The position numbers were made by a program, and so were the translations under genes. From assembly GCA_946401725.1 (NCBI GenBank), contig CAMIVE010000002.1:40963-104962 (forward strand): a DNA stretch of 64,000 nucleotides, read 5' to 3'. The notes below the pieces were generated by a model. The model searched no databases and was not told the DNA's origin. It worked only from the letters and a program-made list of their open reading frames with translations. How positions within the stretch are numbered: the stretch's first letter is position 1; the number at the start of each line of letters is the position of its first letter. Source of the DNA: an uncultured Bacteroidales bacterium. Lineage in GTDB: Bacteria > Bacteroidota > Bacteroidia > Bacteroidales > P3. Positions 52,365 to 61,729 of the stretch are shown in pieces.

Positions 52365-52540
52365 ACCATCCCGCAGGGGTTTCCATTTCTAAGGGAACGT
52401 ATAACCTGTGCTGAGGAAGGGGTACTCCCCTACCCCATCGGCTCAAACATCAGCAAGGACCCGAAGCTACACTTCGAGTCCTTGTTGTTTTTGCTCTTGA
52501 TTCGTTAATGTCCTGTTGTGAAGGCAATCCAACAAAACCA

Positions 52541-52573
52541 AAAATGCCCTGTAGCGTTTCTACAGGGCATTTT
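52541..52573. terminator. Terminator hairpin
   Basis: AAAATGCCCTGTAG-cgttt-CTACAGGGCATTTT. Confidence 0.8.
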
Positions 52574-52636
52574 CATTATTTCACGAGAATCGTCTATCCG
52601 GGTACGATTCCCTTACGAGAGTCATACAGGCGATTC

Positions 52637-54334
52637 TCAGAGACCAATCTTTTCGTTGACGATTTTGAGGATTTCGGCCTCTTCCTTGATGGCGGCAGCC
52701 TCGATGGCGGCGGCTTTGGCAAGGATGTCGTTCTTGAAGGCCTCGTCTTTCAGACTGCTGGCGTTGATCTTCACATTGAGATGGGCTCCCATCACGGCGC
52801 TGCGGGCGGCAAGTGCTCCCACGCCGCCATCGGTGACGCTGGCGGGATTGCCCCACTCCACCATGGCACGGCAGACTTCGAAAGCCTCCATAGACTTCTG
52901 CATGGTGTGGAACGGTACCTCGGTGGCAAACTTGGTAGCCTCCTGGATGGCGGCACTGCGGGCGGCCTTCTCTTCGTCGCTCTTCTTGGGCAGACCGAAG
53001 GCATTCATGATCTTGTTGAAGGCGTTGGTGTCCTCGTCAACCAGATGCAGCAACTCGTTCTTGATTTGCTGTCCGTGGACGGCGACATCGCTGAATTTCT
53101 CCCATTCGTCGTCGTAAGCGGCCTTGCCACCGGTGAGGTTGGCAACCATGGTGCCGAGCGAAGCGGCGAGGGCGCCCATATAGGCACTGACGGAACCACC
53201 GCCGGGAGCGGGACTTTCGGAAGCGGTCTCCTCGCAGAAACCGGTGCAGGTGAGGTCGACCAGTTTCTTCTGGCTGTTGTCCTCAATCAGGAATTCAATG
53301 ACTTTCTCCTTGGGGTTGAACGGCTTGAGGTCGTCAAGGCCCATGGATTTGACAGCGATCTTCATGATTTCCTCTTCGCTGACGCCAAGGGAACGTTTCT
53401 GTTTGGCCAGATAGTATTTGCCGGCATCGATAAGGACGCTCTTGGGGATAAGGCCCACAATCTCACATCCGGTGACGCGGACACCGCGGTTGGCGGCACA
53501 GCGGCACACTTCGTCGAAGCAGAGATGGACGGGGGCCACCTTGATGGAGGTGATGTTCATGGAGACCTGCGCGATGCCGTAGTCCTCGATGAACCAGCCG
53601 ATGGCCTTGGTGCCTTTGAGGGTACCGGGGATCATGATGGTCTTGCCATTCTCGTCCTTCATGGGTTTGCCAGAGGGCTTGCCGCCTTCACGCATGGGAC
53701 GGCCTTTCTCACGGACGTCGAAAGCGATGGCGTTGGCGCGACGGGTGGAGGTGGTGTTGAGGTTGTAGTTGATGGCCACGAGGAAATCGCGGGCGCCCAC
53801 CTGGGTGGCACCGGTCTGGGCAGTGTGGTCGTTCCAGGCGTTGGGACCGTAGTCGGGGCACCACTGCTCGGTACCGAGACGGGTCGAGAGCGATTCGTAT
53901 TCGCCGGTACGACAGTAAGCCAGGTTGCGGCGTTCGGGAATCTTGGCTGCGTTCTCGTAGCAGTAAATGGGTATCTGCAGCTCGTTGCCGATGCGCTCAG
54001 CTAGCTTGTGGGCGTAAGCGACGGTCTCTTCCATGCTGATGTTGCTCACCGGGATGAGGGGGCAGACATCGGTGGCACCCTGACGGGGATGGGCGCCGTG
54101 GTGCTGACGCATGTCGATGAGTTCGGCGGCTTTCTGAACCACACGGAAAGCGGCTTCGCAAGCCTGCTCGGGTTCGCCGACGAAAGTGATGACCGTACGA
54201 TTGGTGGTCTGGCCGGGATCGACATCCAGCAGTTTGACACCTTCCACCTTTTCAATCTCGGCAGTGACCTGATTGATGATATTCATGTCGCGTCCTTCGG
54301 AGATATTGGGAACGCATTCAATCAATTGTTTCAT
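52637..54334 (-). CDS. ftcD: Bifunctional glutamate formimidoyltransferase / formimidoyltetrahydrofolate cyclodeaminase
   Basis: 565 aa; ECVPNISEGRDMNIINQVT, ESPAPGGGSVSAYMGALAASLGTMVANLT. Confidence 0.95.
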   Translation of the reverse strand: MKQLIECVPNISEGRDMNIINQVTAEIEKVEGVKLLDVDPGQTTNRTVITFVGEPEQACEAAFRVVQKAAELIDMRQHHGAHPRQGATDVCPLIPVSNISMEETVAYAHKLAERIGNELQIPIYCYENAAKIPERRNLAYCRTGEYESLSTRLGTEQWCPDYGPNAWNDHTAQTGATQVGARDFLVAINYNLNTTSTRRANAIAFDVREKGRPMREGGKPSGKPMKDENGKTIMIPGTLKGTKAIGWFIEDYGIAQVSMNITSIKVAPVHLCFDEVCRCAANRGVRVTGCEIVGLIPKSVLIDAGKYYLAKQKRSLGVSEEEIMKIAVKSMGLDDLKPFNPKEKVIEFLIEDNSQKKLVDLTCTGFCEETASESPAPGGGSVSAYMGALAASLGTMVANLTGGKAAYDDEWEKFSDVAVHGQQIKNELLHLVDEDTNAFNKIMNAFGLPKKSDEEKAARSAAIQEATKFATEVPFHTMQKSMEAFEVCRAMVEWGNPASVTDGGVGALAARSAVMGAHLNVKINASSLKDEAFKNDILAKAAAIEAAAIKEEAEILKIVNEKIGL

Positions 54335-54427
54335 ATATATCTTATTAAATTACAATAATCTATTAATCCGAATCCCTATCGGTTCGAGACCACAAAGTTA
54401 CAAAACTTTTTTGGATTGCGCGTCAGA

Positions 54428-54916
54428 CTATTTCTTCTTCAACGTAAGCAGTATTTTTTCCAGGACGGGCAGGTATGTAGCTTCTTCGTCCAGCATGAAA
54501 CTCATGACGCCGGTGAAAGCCTCCGCGTCGCGGATGACCACCACATAGTCGTATTCCACTAATTCATCACGCACCTTGCGCAGCATCATGATGTTGTCCT
54601 TCACTATAGGATCGTCTATTTTCCATGCGGGCGTACCGTCTTCAGAATCCTCTTTCGACATCTTCACCGTTTCGCCGTAAAGCTTCAGCATGTCGACCGG
54701 CGTCACATCATCGCCATACCATACAGACAACTTGTGGTTGTCGTCCTTTTTCCATACGTTCACGGCATCGTCCCACGGGTCGACGACGTCTTTGTAGTCT
54801 TTCGGGTGTTGCACACTGAACTGGGGTCCGTCATAGGTTACCAAATCCACAGCGCTCTGGGCGTTGATTGTCATCGCAATGGCCACAAAAGCCATCATTG
54901 TAAGTATTTTTTTCAT
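54428..54916 (-). CDS. Hypothetical secreted protein
   Basis: 162 aa; signal peptide MKKILTMMAFVAIAMTINAQ. Confidence 0.75.
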   Translation of the reverse strand: MKKILTMMAFVAIAMTINAQSAVDLVTYDGPQFSVQHPKDYKDVVDPWDDAVNVWKKDDNHKLSVWYGDDVTPVDMLKLYGETVKMSKEDSEDGTPAWKIDDPIVKDNIMMLRKVRDELVEYDYVVVIRDAEAFTGVMSFMLDEEATYLPVLEKILLTLKKK

Positions 54917-55045
54917 GAGTAGATAAGTTTAAAAGTTCGTTTTTTTAAGTTTAACTATCAGATATTTTTAAGATTTGTTTGATTTGTATCAATTTGCAGG
55001 ATTTCTGCCGCAGAGCGACATTCTCAAGCATCGCTTCACGAGAAA

Positions 55046-55663
55046 TCATTCATAGTACTCAATCCTGCGGGAGATTCTACTTGTATAGGTCGATCTTTGA
55101 ATATTGTCATAATCATCTTCATATATTTCTGTACTTGACGTTGTGCATTCAGCCTCTATCCAATTACCATATCTGTCGAATTCAAGATAAACATATGTAT
55201 TAATAAAACTATATTCCACCAATTCGGCGCCGCCTTTGGCTACAAAATACCGTATATTTCCTGTTTCGTCCCATGTGATTTCTGCATCATATCCTGCATC
55301 CAATAATTCGCAGCTCACCTTATTAATATAACCATCTGAGCCATAGAAATACTCATTGTTTTGCATTCTGTCGTTAAGAGAGTTATTACCCCAATAAATC
55401 TGCCAACCCTTCAAAAAATTATATGAATTTCTTTTTATCTTTCCCTTGTCATTGGGCGTATCATGGTAATACGGTACCAATTGGGTTATCATACTATTTC
55501 TGTTAAAAGATACCATTTCTACATTTAAGATAGGATCTTGGCCCTCTGTATAAACGATACGCTTCACCGGTCCGCGTACGGCCAGTATCTTCTGGTCGCT
55601 TGTCTGGGCGTTGATTGTCATCGCGATGGCCACAAAAGCCAAAACAGTCAGTATTTTTTTCAT
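55046..55663 (-). CDS. Secreted protein homologous to the C-terminal domain of the nearby Ser/Thr kinase
   Basis: MKKILTVLAFVAIAMTINAQTSDQKILAVRGPVKRIVYTEGQDPILNVEMVSFN...SRRIEYYE*. Confidence 0.75.
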   Translation of the reverse strand: MKKILTVLAFVAIAMTINAQTSDQKILAVRGPVKRIVYTEGQDPILNVEMVSFNRNSMITQLVPYYHDTPNDKGKIKRNSYNFLKGWQIYWGNNSLNDRMQNNEYFYGSDGYINKVSCELLDAGYDAEITWDETGNIRYFVAKGGAELVEYSFINTYVYLEFDRYGNWIEAECTTSSTEIYEDDYDNIQRSTYTSRISRRIEYYE

Positions 55664-55716
55664 AGGTTGAACTATTGATATATTAAAAAAGGTGGAGTTC
55701 CCGGGCTGCACTTCCA

Positions 55717-56487
55717 TCATTCCACTACTTTGCCGGTTTTGTCTATTGTGAAGTACTTTCCACTTTTTGACACCATTGCACGTCCATTCTTAAAAGGATC
55801 GGCGTCATCGTACTCGCATGGGATAACCATACGGCAGTTTTCGTCCATAAAGCCGTAATGATACACTTGGCGAAGCGGAGGACCATGCTCCTCTGTGTTT
55901 TCTATCCACTCCGTTTTTAGCAACACAGACAATCCTTCAACAAAAGGAGATACCATCATATACGATTCCCCATCAAGTGTGATACTTGGGTAGCCAAATG
56001 AAAATACTGGCAGCTCAACATTATCAAGCCTCAGCGGAGTGATGGAGCTTCCATCTTCATCTATCAAGCCCCATTTAACACCATCCGACACAGCGATGAA
56101 ATACTGCTCCTCCTTACTGAATTTGCCCAATAGCATATCTTTGTACGCTTTCTTGCTGAGTATCTTGCCTCCCTTTGTAACCAGCCACCATCCCTGTTCG
56201 TCCCTCACCGTGAAGAGGTTGTCTAAGAGATATCCCAACTCCCTGTACTTTACAGGAAGGACTTCGTTCAACAACGTGTCAAAAAGTCCTGTCCTGCCAT
56301 CTTTCACAACAATGAGATATTGCTCCATCCGACGCACCTCATCGTACTTTCCCGTGAATTTCGACCATTGCCGTGAAGATATGCCATTCGGAATATCTTT
56401 GTCTTGAGAGAACAGACAAGGAACCGACCCTAACAGGAATAAAGCAAGCAATAAAAATTTTGTGTGACGTATCATGTGGTATGGCAT
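55717..56487 (-). CDS. WG-repeat-like secreted protein
   Basis: 256 aa; signal peptide; repeats GRTGLFDTLLNEVLPVKY, VKWGLIDEDGSSITPL, YGFMDENCRMVIPCEYDDADPFKNGRAMV. Confidence 0.75.
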   Translation of the reverse strand: MPYHMIRHTKFLLLALFLLGSVPCLFSQDKDIPNGISSRQWSKFTGKYDEVRRMEQYLIVVKDGRTGLFDTLLNEVLPVKYRELGYLLDNLFTVRDEQGWWLVTKGGKILSKKAYKDMLLGKFSKEEQYFIAVSDGVKWGLIDEDGSSITPLRLDNVELPVFSFGYPSITLDGESYMMVSPFVEGLSVLLKTEWIENTEEHGPPLRQVYHYGFMDENCRMVIPCEYDDADPFKNGRAMVSKSGKYFTIDKTGKVVE

Positions 56488-56619
56488 TTTAAAGATATAT
56501 CCTAGTTTTTGTATTGTTTGATATGATTGAATTTGAGTGATTTATTTCGATTTGTATGATTTGTTTCGATTTGTAAGATTTCTGCCGCCGGGCGGCACGC
56601 CTAAACAAAAGTCCTATTA

Positions 56620-58269
56620 TCATTCGTAGTATTCAATTGTACGGGTGATTTTTTTACGGGTAGTACTCTTCTCACCTTTGTAGTATGAATCGTGCTCATA
56701 ATCATATCCTGTATTTGTATATTCCAACTCTGTCCAATTGCCGAATGCATCAGTCTTGAGGTATTTGTATGTGATTGTAAATTCCCAAACAAAACCTTCC
56801 CCGCTACCTTCGCCTTTAATCTTCGTCAATTTCCCATCTTTGTCCCATGATACTGAATTTTCCGTACCACTTTCCCAGTATAAATCAGTTATTTTTTTTA
56901 CAAATCCATCAATATTAAAAGTATATTGATGTTTTTCTCTTGCGTCGTTCATATAATCATCATCCCAAAAGAGGCTCCATTCTTCCAATGAATTGTCAGA
57001 ATCTCTTTTGAGAACAGCCTTGTCTTTGGAAGATTTATTGCTGGATATCATTTTGTTTATCAGGCCATTTTCGTCAAAATATATTTTATCAACAAATAAT
57101 ATAGGATCAACTTCCTTGTTATACACAATGCTTTTTATCGGGCCATGGGCGCCGACCATCTTCAGGTCGGGCGTTTGGAAATTGACACGGGCAATGGAGT
57201 CCTCGATGGCTTTCAGCCTTGCCTGTTCTTTCTCTTCACGGATTTTCCGTTCCAAAGCAGCCTGCTGTTCGGCGAGGAGTTGTGCCTTATGCTGGTTGTT
57301 CCGGTGGATTCCAAACCACATACCGACGGCAAAAAATATCACCACAGGGATAATCCAGTACGGAAAATCCCTGGTCGGTTTGGAGGGTTGAACGGGGGGT
57401 GTCGACGGCTTGACATTCCGCAGGTCATCCATAAACTCCTGCATGGTCTGGTGGCGGTCGGCCGAATTCAGCTGCATGGCCTTGAGGATGGTGCGGTTGG
57501 CTTCGTCAGGAATGGCGGAATTCAGCGTTTGGGGCTCAACCATCACGTCGGTCATACGCGAGACAGCATCCAAAGGCACCTTGCCGGTAAGGGCGAAATA
57601 AAAGGTGGCGCCCAAAGCGTAGATATCGGTATAGGAGCCCTTACGGCTGGTGGTGGAGTACTGCTCCGGAGGAGCATAGCCATGCGTGAGTATGGAGGTG
57701 TGGGACTGGGTCTTGTCGTTGACAAACTCGCGCGCCGAGCCGAAATCGATAAGGATGGCACGGTAGTCGGCTGTAATGATGATGTTCTCAGGCTTGATGT
57801 CGCGATGCAGGATATGCCGCTCATGGATATAGGTCACCGCATCGGCCACCTGGGCCAGGTAATTGACCGCCTTCGGATAGTCGAGCGGACCCTCTCTGTC
57901 TACAACCTGCTGCAAGGTGTTCCCCTCGATAAAAGGCATCACCATGTAGGAGGTGTTGTTCTCGTCGAAGATGTCAATCACCTCCACGATGCCCGGGTGC
58001 TGTAACGTGGAAAGGGTCTCTGCCTCTTTCCTGAAAGCCTGACGGTACTTCTCGAAAACAGCCGCATCTTTGTCCTGCGGCATGACCTGGTGGGTGAACA
58101 CATCCCGTGTGCAACGAACCGATGGGAAATACTCTTTGATGCACACTATCCGGTTCAGATCGTTCTGTACGGCACGGTAAGTGAAACTGAAACCGCCCTC
58201 ACCGATTTTTTCCATGATGGTGTAGCGGTTACCACAAAGTGTTTTTCCGGGTTGTAAATCAATCAACAT
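56620..58269 (-). CDS. Transmembrane Hanks-type Ser/Thr protein kinase with extracytoplasmic C-terminal domain
   Basis: 549 aa; HILHRDIKPENIIITADYRAILIDFGSARE; TM FPYWIIPVVIFFAVGMWFGI; C-terminal HGPIKSIVYNKEVDPILFVDKIYFDENG...TRTIEYYE. Confidence 0.93.
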   Translation of the reverse strand: MLIDLQPGKTLCGNRYTIMEKIGEGGFSFTYRAVQNDLNRIVCIKEYFPSVRCTRDVFTHQVMPQDKDAAVFEKYRQAFRKEAETLSTLQHPGIVEVIDIFDENNTSYMVMPFIEGNTLQQVVDREGPLDYPKAVNYLAQVADAVTYIHERHILHRDIKPENIIITADYRAILIDFGSAREFVNDKTQSHTSILTHGYAPPEQYSTTSRKGSYTDIYALGATFYFALTGKVPLDAVSRMTDVMVEPQTLNSAIPDEANRTILKAMQLNSADRHQTMQEFMDDLRNVKPSTPPVQPSKPTRDFPYWIIPVVIFFAVGMWFGIHRNNQHKAQLLAEQQAALERKIREEKEQARLKAIEDSIARVNFQTPDLKMVGAHGPIKSIVYNKEVDPILFVDKIYFDENGLINKMISSNKSSKDKAVLKRDSDNSLEEWSLFWDDDYMNDAREKHQYTFNIDGFVKKITDLYWESGTENSVSWDKDGKLTKIKGEGSGEGFVWEFTITYKYLKTDAFGNWTELEYTNTGYDYEHDSYYKGEKSTTRKKITRTIEYYE

Positions 58270-58402
58270 AGTTCAATGCATTTCCTATCGACACACGGGG
58301 ATTATTTATTCCAAAAACAAAATGCAAAAATACAACTTTTCTCTCAAACGACAAAATAGGTCTTATTTTTTGACTTGCACACATTTCAATTGAACTTTTT
58401 TG

Positions 58403-58410
58403 TATATTTG
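58403..58410 (+). promoter_or_regulatory. Putative -7 element TATATTTG
   Basis: About 70 nt upstream of ATG 58479. Confidence 0.45.
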
Positions 58411-58478
58411 CACTAAAGAAAAGAAAACGAAAAGATAGATAAAACCAACTATAAATCAATTCAAAAAACCATACAACG

Positions 58479-59174
58479 ATGAAAAAAGCGTTTATTTTCA
58501 TTTTATGTTTTGCAATGGGCGGAGTCCTGTTTGCCCAATCCAAAAGCGAACTCAAAGAGCAGTTAGACGCAATGACTATCAAGGTGACGGAATTAAGTTC
58601 CATTGTGATGGAACTGGAAAAAAAGGTGCAACAATCAAACAATGAACGTCAACAGCTCCAAGCAAAAATCAATACGATGGCGGATGAAACCGATAGACTC
58701 AACAACACCATCAAAACACAGAACACGGCTCTGGCAAGCTACGCAGAACAGGTAGCGCGTCTGAACAGCGAAATAACGGCACTCAGCAACCTCGTAGCAA
58801 GCAACGACAGAAAGGGAGCTGATGCAACGGCAACAGCTGGTGAACGGGAATTTGTGGTGTTTTTCAGCAACACGCAAAACAACACCTTCACTGTCCCAGA
58901 AGGGAAGTCTTGGCTTGTATCCGGATTTACACTCGGATGGGTTTACGGAAAATATAAAGATGCTCGTGCTTATGTACGTCTAACAAAATGGAATACACAA
59001 AAAATAACAAATTATCCCATAGGTGGTACAAATGGTTTTGAAACCTATCAAGAGGCAATCCCCGAGAAGACAACGATAACCGTCCAAGTCCGTACGGGAG
59101 GCGAAGATGACAATCCTGTATTCGCCCCCGATGCCGAAGGCTACCTTTTAATCAAGGAAATAGACAACAAATAG
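58479..59174 (+). CDS. Secreted coiled-coil protein with C-terminal beta-rich domain
   Basis: 231 aa; signal peptide MKKAFIFILCFAMGGVLFAQ; heptad region; FVVFFSNTQNNTFTVPEGKSWLVSGFTLG. Confidence 0.75.
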   Translation: MKKAFIFILCFAMGGVLFAQSKSELKEQLDAMTIKVTELSSIVMELEKKVQQSNNERQQLQAKINTMADETDRLNNTIKTQNTALASYAEQVARLNSEITALSNLVASNDRKGADATATAGEREFVVFFSNTQNNTFTVPEGKSWLVSGFTLGWVYGKYKDARAYVRLTKWNTQKITNYPIGGTNGFETYQEAIPEKTTITVQVRTGGEDDNPVFAPDAEGYLLIKEIDNK

Positions 59175-59176
59175 TG

Positions 59177-59220
59177 AAACATTAAAAAACAGGGATAATC
59201 ATCCCTGTTTTTTAATGTTT
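59177..59220. terminator. Bidirectional terminator with perfect 20-bp stem
   Basis: AAACATTAAAAAACAGGGAT-aatc-ATCCCTGTTTTTTAATGTTT. Confidence 0.88.
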
Positions 59221-59280
59221 GACGAAAATGTCTTAGCGGCAGACCGGTATAACCAGATTGGAAGTAGGAACAATCGCTTT

Positions 59281-59880
59281 CTATTTATAGTCAAACAGAC
59301 CGTAATCGACGCTTTTTCCCATGCCAACAACTTCGAGGCGGTCAGCGGGGATGCCAAACTCTTTGGTGAGTTTGTCGGCGACTTTCTCTGCTCTCTTCTC
59401 GCTTAATTTCTGAACATATTCTGAACTGCCAAACCTGTTATGCACACCAACGACACGGATGGTGATTTCAGGGCGGTTCTTTATCTGACGAACAACAGCT
59501 TTCAAGGCTCCCATGCCATCGGCACTCACCTCCAATTCGTCTTTTCCAAAATAAACCCAACCGAAGGGCATCTGGTTGGCTATTTCATTGTCTGACATAT
59601 CCGGTCTTTCAATGAAAAATGCAACGGCACCATCTATTTCCTTTTTCTTCTGGATCATCACAGCGGTCTCCGCCTCGCTCTCTTCTGAATTATCTTGAGT
59701 CAAGGTTACTTGTTCGTCTTTCACTTCAGTTTCAGAATTGACGGAGCTTTTCGGATTGGAGTTGGTGGAACCGTCATTGCCATTTCGGCACAATAACAAA
59801 ACGACGAGGCCGATTACCAAAACGATGGCGATAATAAGAATCCAGATGCTTTTTTTCTGTTTGCTGCTGTTTGTTTCCAT
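59281..59880 (-). CDS. Membrane-anchored OmpA-like C-terminal domain protein
   Basis: 199 aa; TM IWILIIAIVLVIGLVVLLL; RPEITIRVVGVHNRFGSSEYVQKLSEKRAEKVADKLTKEFGIPADRLEVVGMGKS. Confidence 0.8.
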   Translation of the reverse strand: METNSSKQKKSIWILIIAIVLVIGLVVLLLCRNGNDGSTNSNPKSSVNSETEVKDEQVTLTQDNSEESEAETAVMIQKKKEIDGAVAFFIERPDMSDNEIANQMPFGWVYFGKDELEVSADGMGALKAVVRQIKNRPEITIRVVGVHNRFGSSEYVQKLSEKRAEKVADKLTKEFGIPADRLEVVGMGKSVDYGLFDYK

Positions 59881-60107
59881 GGTGATTTAATTAATTATAA
59901 GATAATTGAAAGTAAAATAATAAGGAAATCCACTACGGAAGTTTAAATGGACAAATGATTCTGTATTGTCCTGTGCGCAGCACTTTACTTCCATTTTTAC
60001 TTCCATCGAAGATTCACTTCCTTTTATTACTTCCTGTTATTTACATTTTATGTTATTAACGTTAAACTCATTTTTTTATTTCATTTCGTCGGAATTAATT
60101 TTATATG

Positions 60108-60115
60108 TATCTTTG
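60108..60115 (+). promoter_or_regulatory. Putative -7 element TATCTTTG
   Basis: Located 26 nt before ATG 60141. Confidence 0.5.
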
Positions 60116-60140
60116 CATCGTTTTTAGAAAGAAACACGCT

Positions 60141-60596
60141 ATGAAGAAAACACTTTATATTGACATGGACAACGTCCTGGTCAACTTCCGATCGGGCTTG
60201 GACAAAGTGGACGAGGCAACCAAACAAGCCTATGAAGGGCATTTGGACGACATTCCCGACCTGTTTGGCCTGATGGAGCCGATGCCGGGCGCCATCGATG
60301 CCGTACATCGCCTTGCAGGGATTTACGACTGCTACATACTCTCTACGGCACCGTGGAAAAACCCATCGGCATGGGCAGACAAGGTAAAGTGGGTGACACG
60401 GTATTTGGACGATGTGTTCCACAAACGACTGATCATCTCTCACCATAAGAATCTTTGCCAAGGGGATTATCTTATCGACGACCGCGGAAAGAACGGCACA
60501 AGCGAGTTTTCGGGCGAATGGATCCCTTTCGGCTCGCCGGAATTCCCCGATTGGAAGCATGTCGTGGACTACCTCTGCAACGACAAAAACAACTAA
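60141..60596 (+). CDS. 5'(3')-deoxyribonucleotidase (HAD family, NT5C type)
   Basis: MKKTLYIDMDNVLVNFRSGLDKV...YILSTAPWKNPSAWADKVKWV...DYLIDDRGKNGTSEF. Confidence 0.9.
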   Translation: MKKTLYIDMDNVLVNFRSGLDKVDEATKQAYEGHLDDIPDLFGLMEPMPGAIDAVHRLAGIYDCYILSTAPWKNPSAWADKVKWVTRYLDDVFHKRLIISHHKNLCQGDYLIDDRGKNGTSEFSGEWIPFGSPEFPDWKHVVDYLCNDKNN

Positions 60597-60820
60597 ACAT
60601 AACACACTATAATTCAGTTTTATATATTAACAAAACTACATTTTCAACATTCATTGCACAAAAAGTTGAAAACTTTTTAACATTTTATTTTCGCAGTTCC
60701 ATTTTTCTTTGTAATTTTGCAAAAAATAATTTTGCAATACCTATTAGTATTTGGTTTTCACCCCAAAAACTTTTGCAATTATTATTTCATCATACTACTT
60801 AAGAAAAAACAACTGCGTCA

Positions 60821-61729
60821 ATGGATCTCACGTTTGAAATATCAGAGGATGAACTGGACCTCGAAAGCCAGGAAGCGTCGCTCAAGGAACTTGAAGCGAT
60901 GGATGCCGGCGAGTCAACGGCCTCGTCGGACGCTGATCCTTTGGAGTTCAACGGAGACGCACCGGAGTTGCTCAAAATGATGGCCAAGATGTTGCGCAGC
61001 CGCGAAGCGGAAGTCATGCAGCTCTTCCAGATTGTATCCGACAAGTCGAAGTCCATCAACGAACTCCTCATCAAAAACACGCAGCTGCAGGCGGACCTCC
61101 ACATCGCCCAAAAAGAGGCGGAGACAACGCGCAAGGAAAACGACAAACTCCAAGAGGAGGCAGCACTGCTGAGGGCAGAAATACAACTGCTCCGCCGAAA
61201 AGAGATCCCCTACCACTCTTACGACCCGACAGCAGCCAACCGACTTCAACAACACACCACCGAAACCATCCGCACGGAATACCAGAAAGGCATCGCCGAA
61301 GCCACCAGCGACATGGCACGTCAGGCGACACAACTGCCTCCTATCGCCCGCGCCACATCGACCTCCAAACAGCACCGCCAAAAAGAGGCTGCACTTGACT
61401 GGGAGCTGTTCGACGCCCTCGTCCAGAAGGACAACAAGATGTCGGAACTGAACAACGACCGTGCCAAGGTGTTTCTCAACGCGCTCCACATGCAGCACAT
61501 CATCGATGAGAAATTCCACGCCCGCAAGAACATCACCAACAACGTGGTATGCTTCATCGCCAAAGAGCTGCACCGACGCATCCCCACCTCCATCAAATGG
61601 GAGATTTTCAGCCACCTCTTCAAACGCAACGCCATACGCACCTACGACGGGAAGGATATGAAACCTGCCGACCGGCGACTGGTGCGTGAATTGACGGCAT
61701 TGTTCGACAGCATCGAAGAAGGGGTATGA
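60821..61729 (+). CDS. Hypothetical coiled-coil protein
   Basis: 302 aa; acidic N-terminus, central coiled coil (LQADLHIAQKEAETTRKENDKLQEEAALLRAEIQLL), basic C-terminal domain. Confidence 0.75.
   Translation: MDLTFEISEDELDLESQEASLKELEAMDAGESTASSDADPLEFNGDAPELLKMMAKMLRSREAEVMQLFQIVSDKSKSINELLIKNTQLQADLHIAQKEAETTRKENDKLQEEAALLRAEIQLLRRKEIPYHSYDPTAANRLQQHTTETIRTEYQKGIAEATSDMARQATQLPPIARATSTSKQHRQKEAALDWELFDALVQKDNKMSELNNDRAKVFLNALHMQHIIDEKFHARKNITNNVVCFIAKELHRRIPTSIKWEIFSHLFKRNAIRTYDGKDMKPADRRLVRELTALFDSIEEGV

Noticed and set aside
52508-54004. 498-aa plus-strand ORF antisense to ftcD
   Set aside because: G/V/D-rich mirror of a GC3-biased gene; ftcD is well supported.
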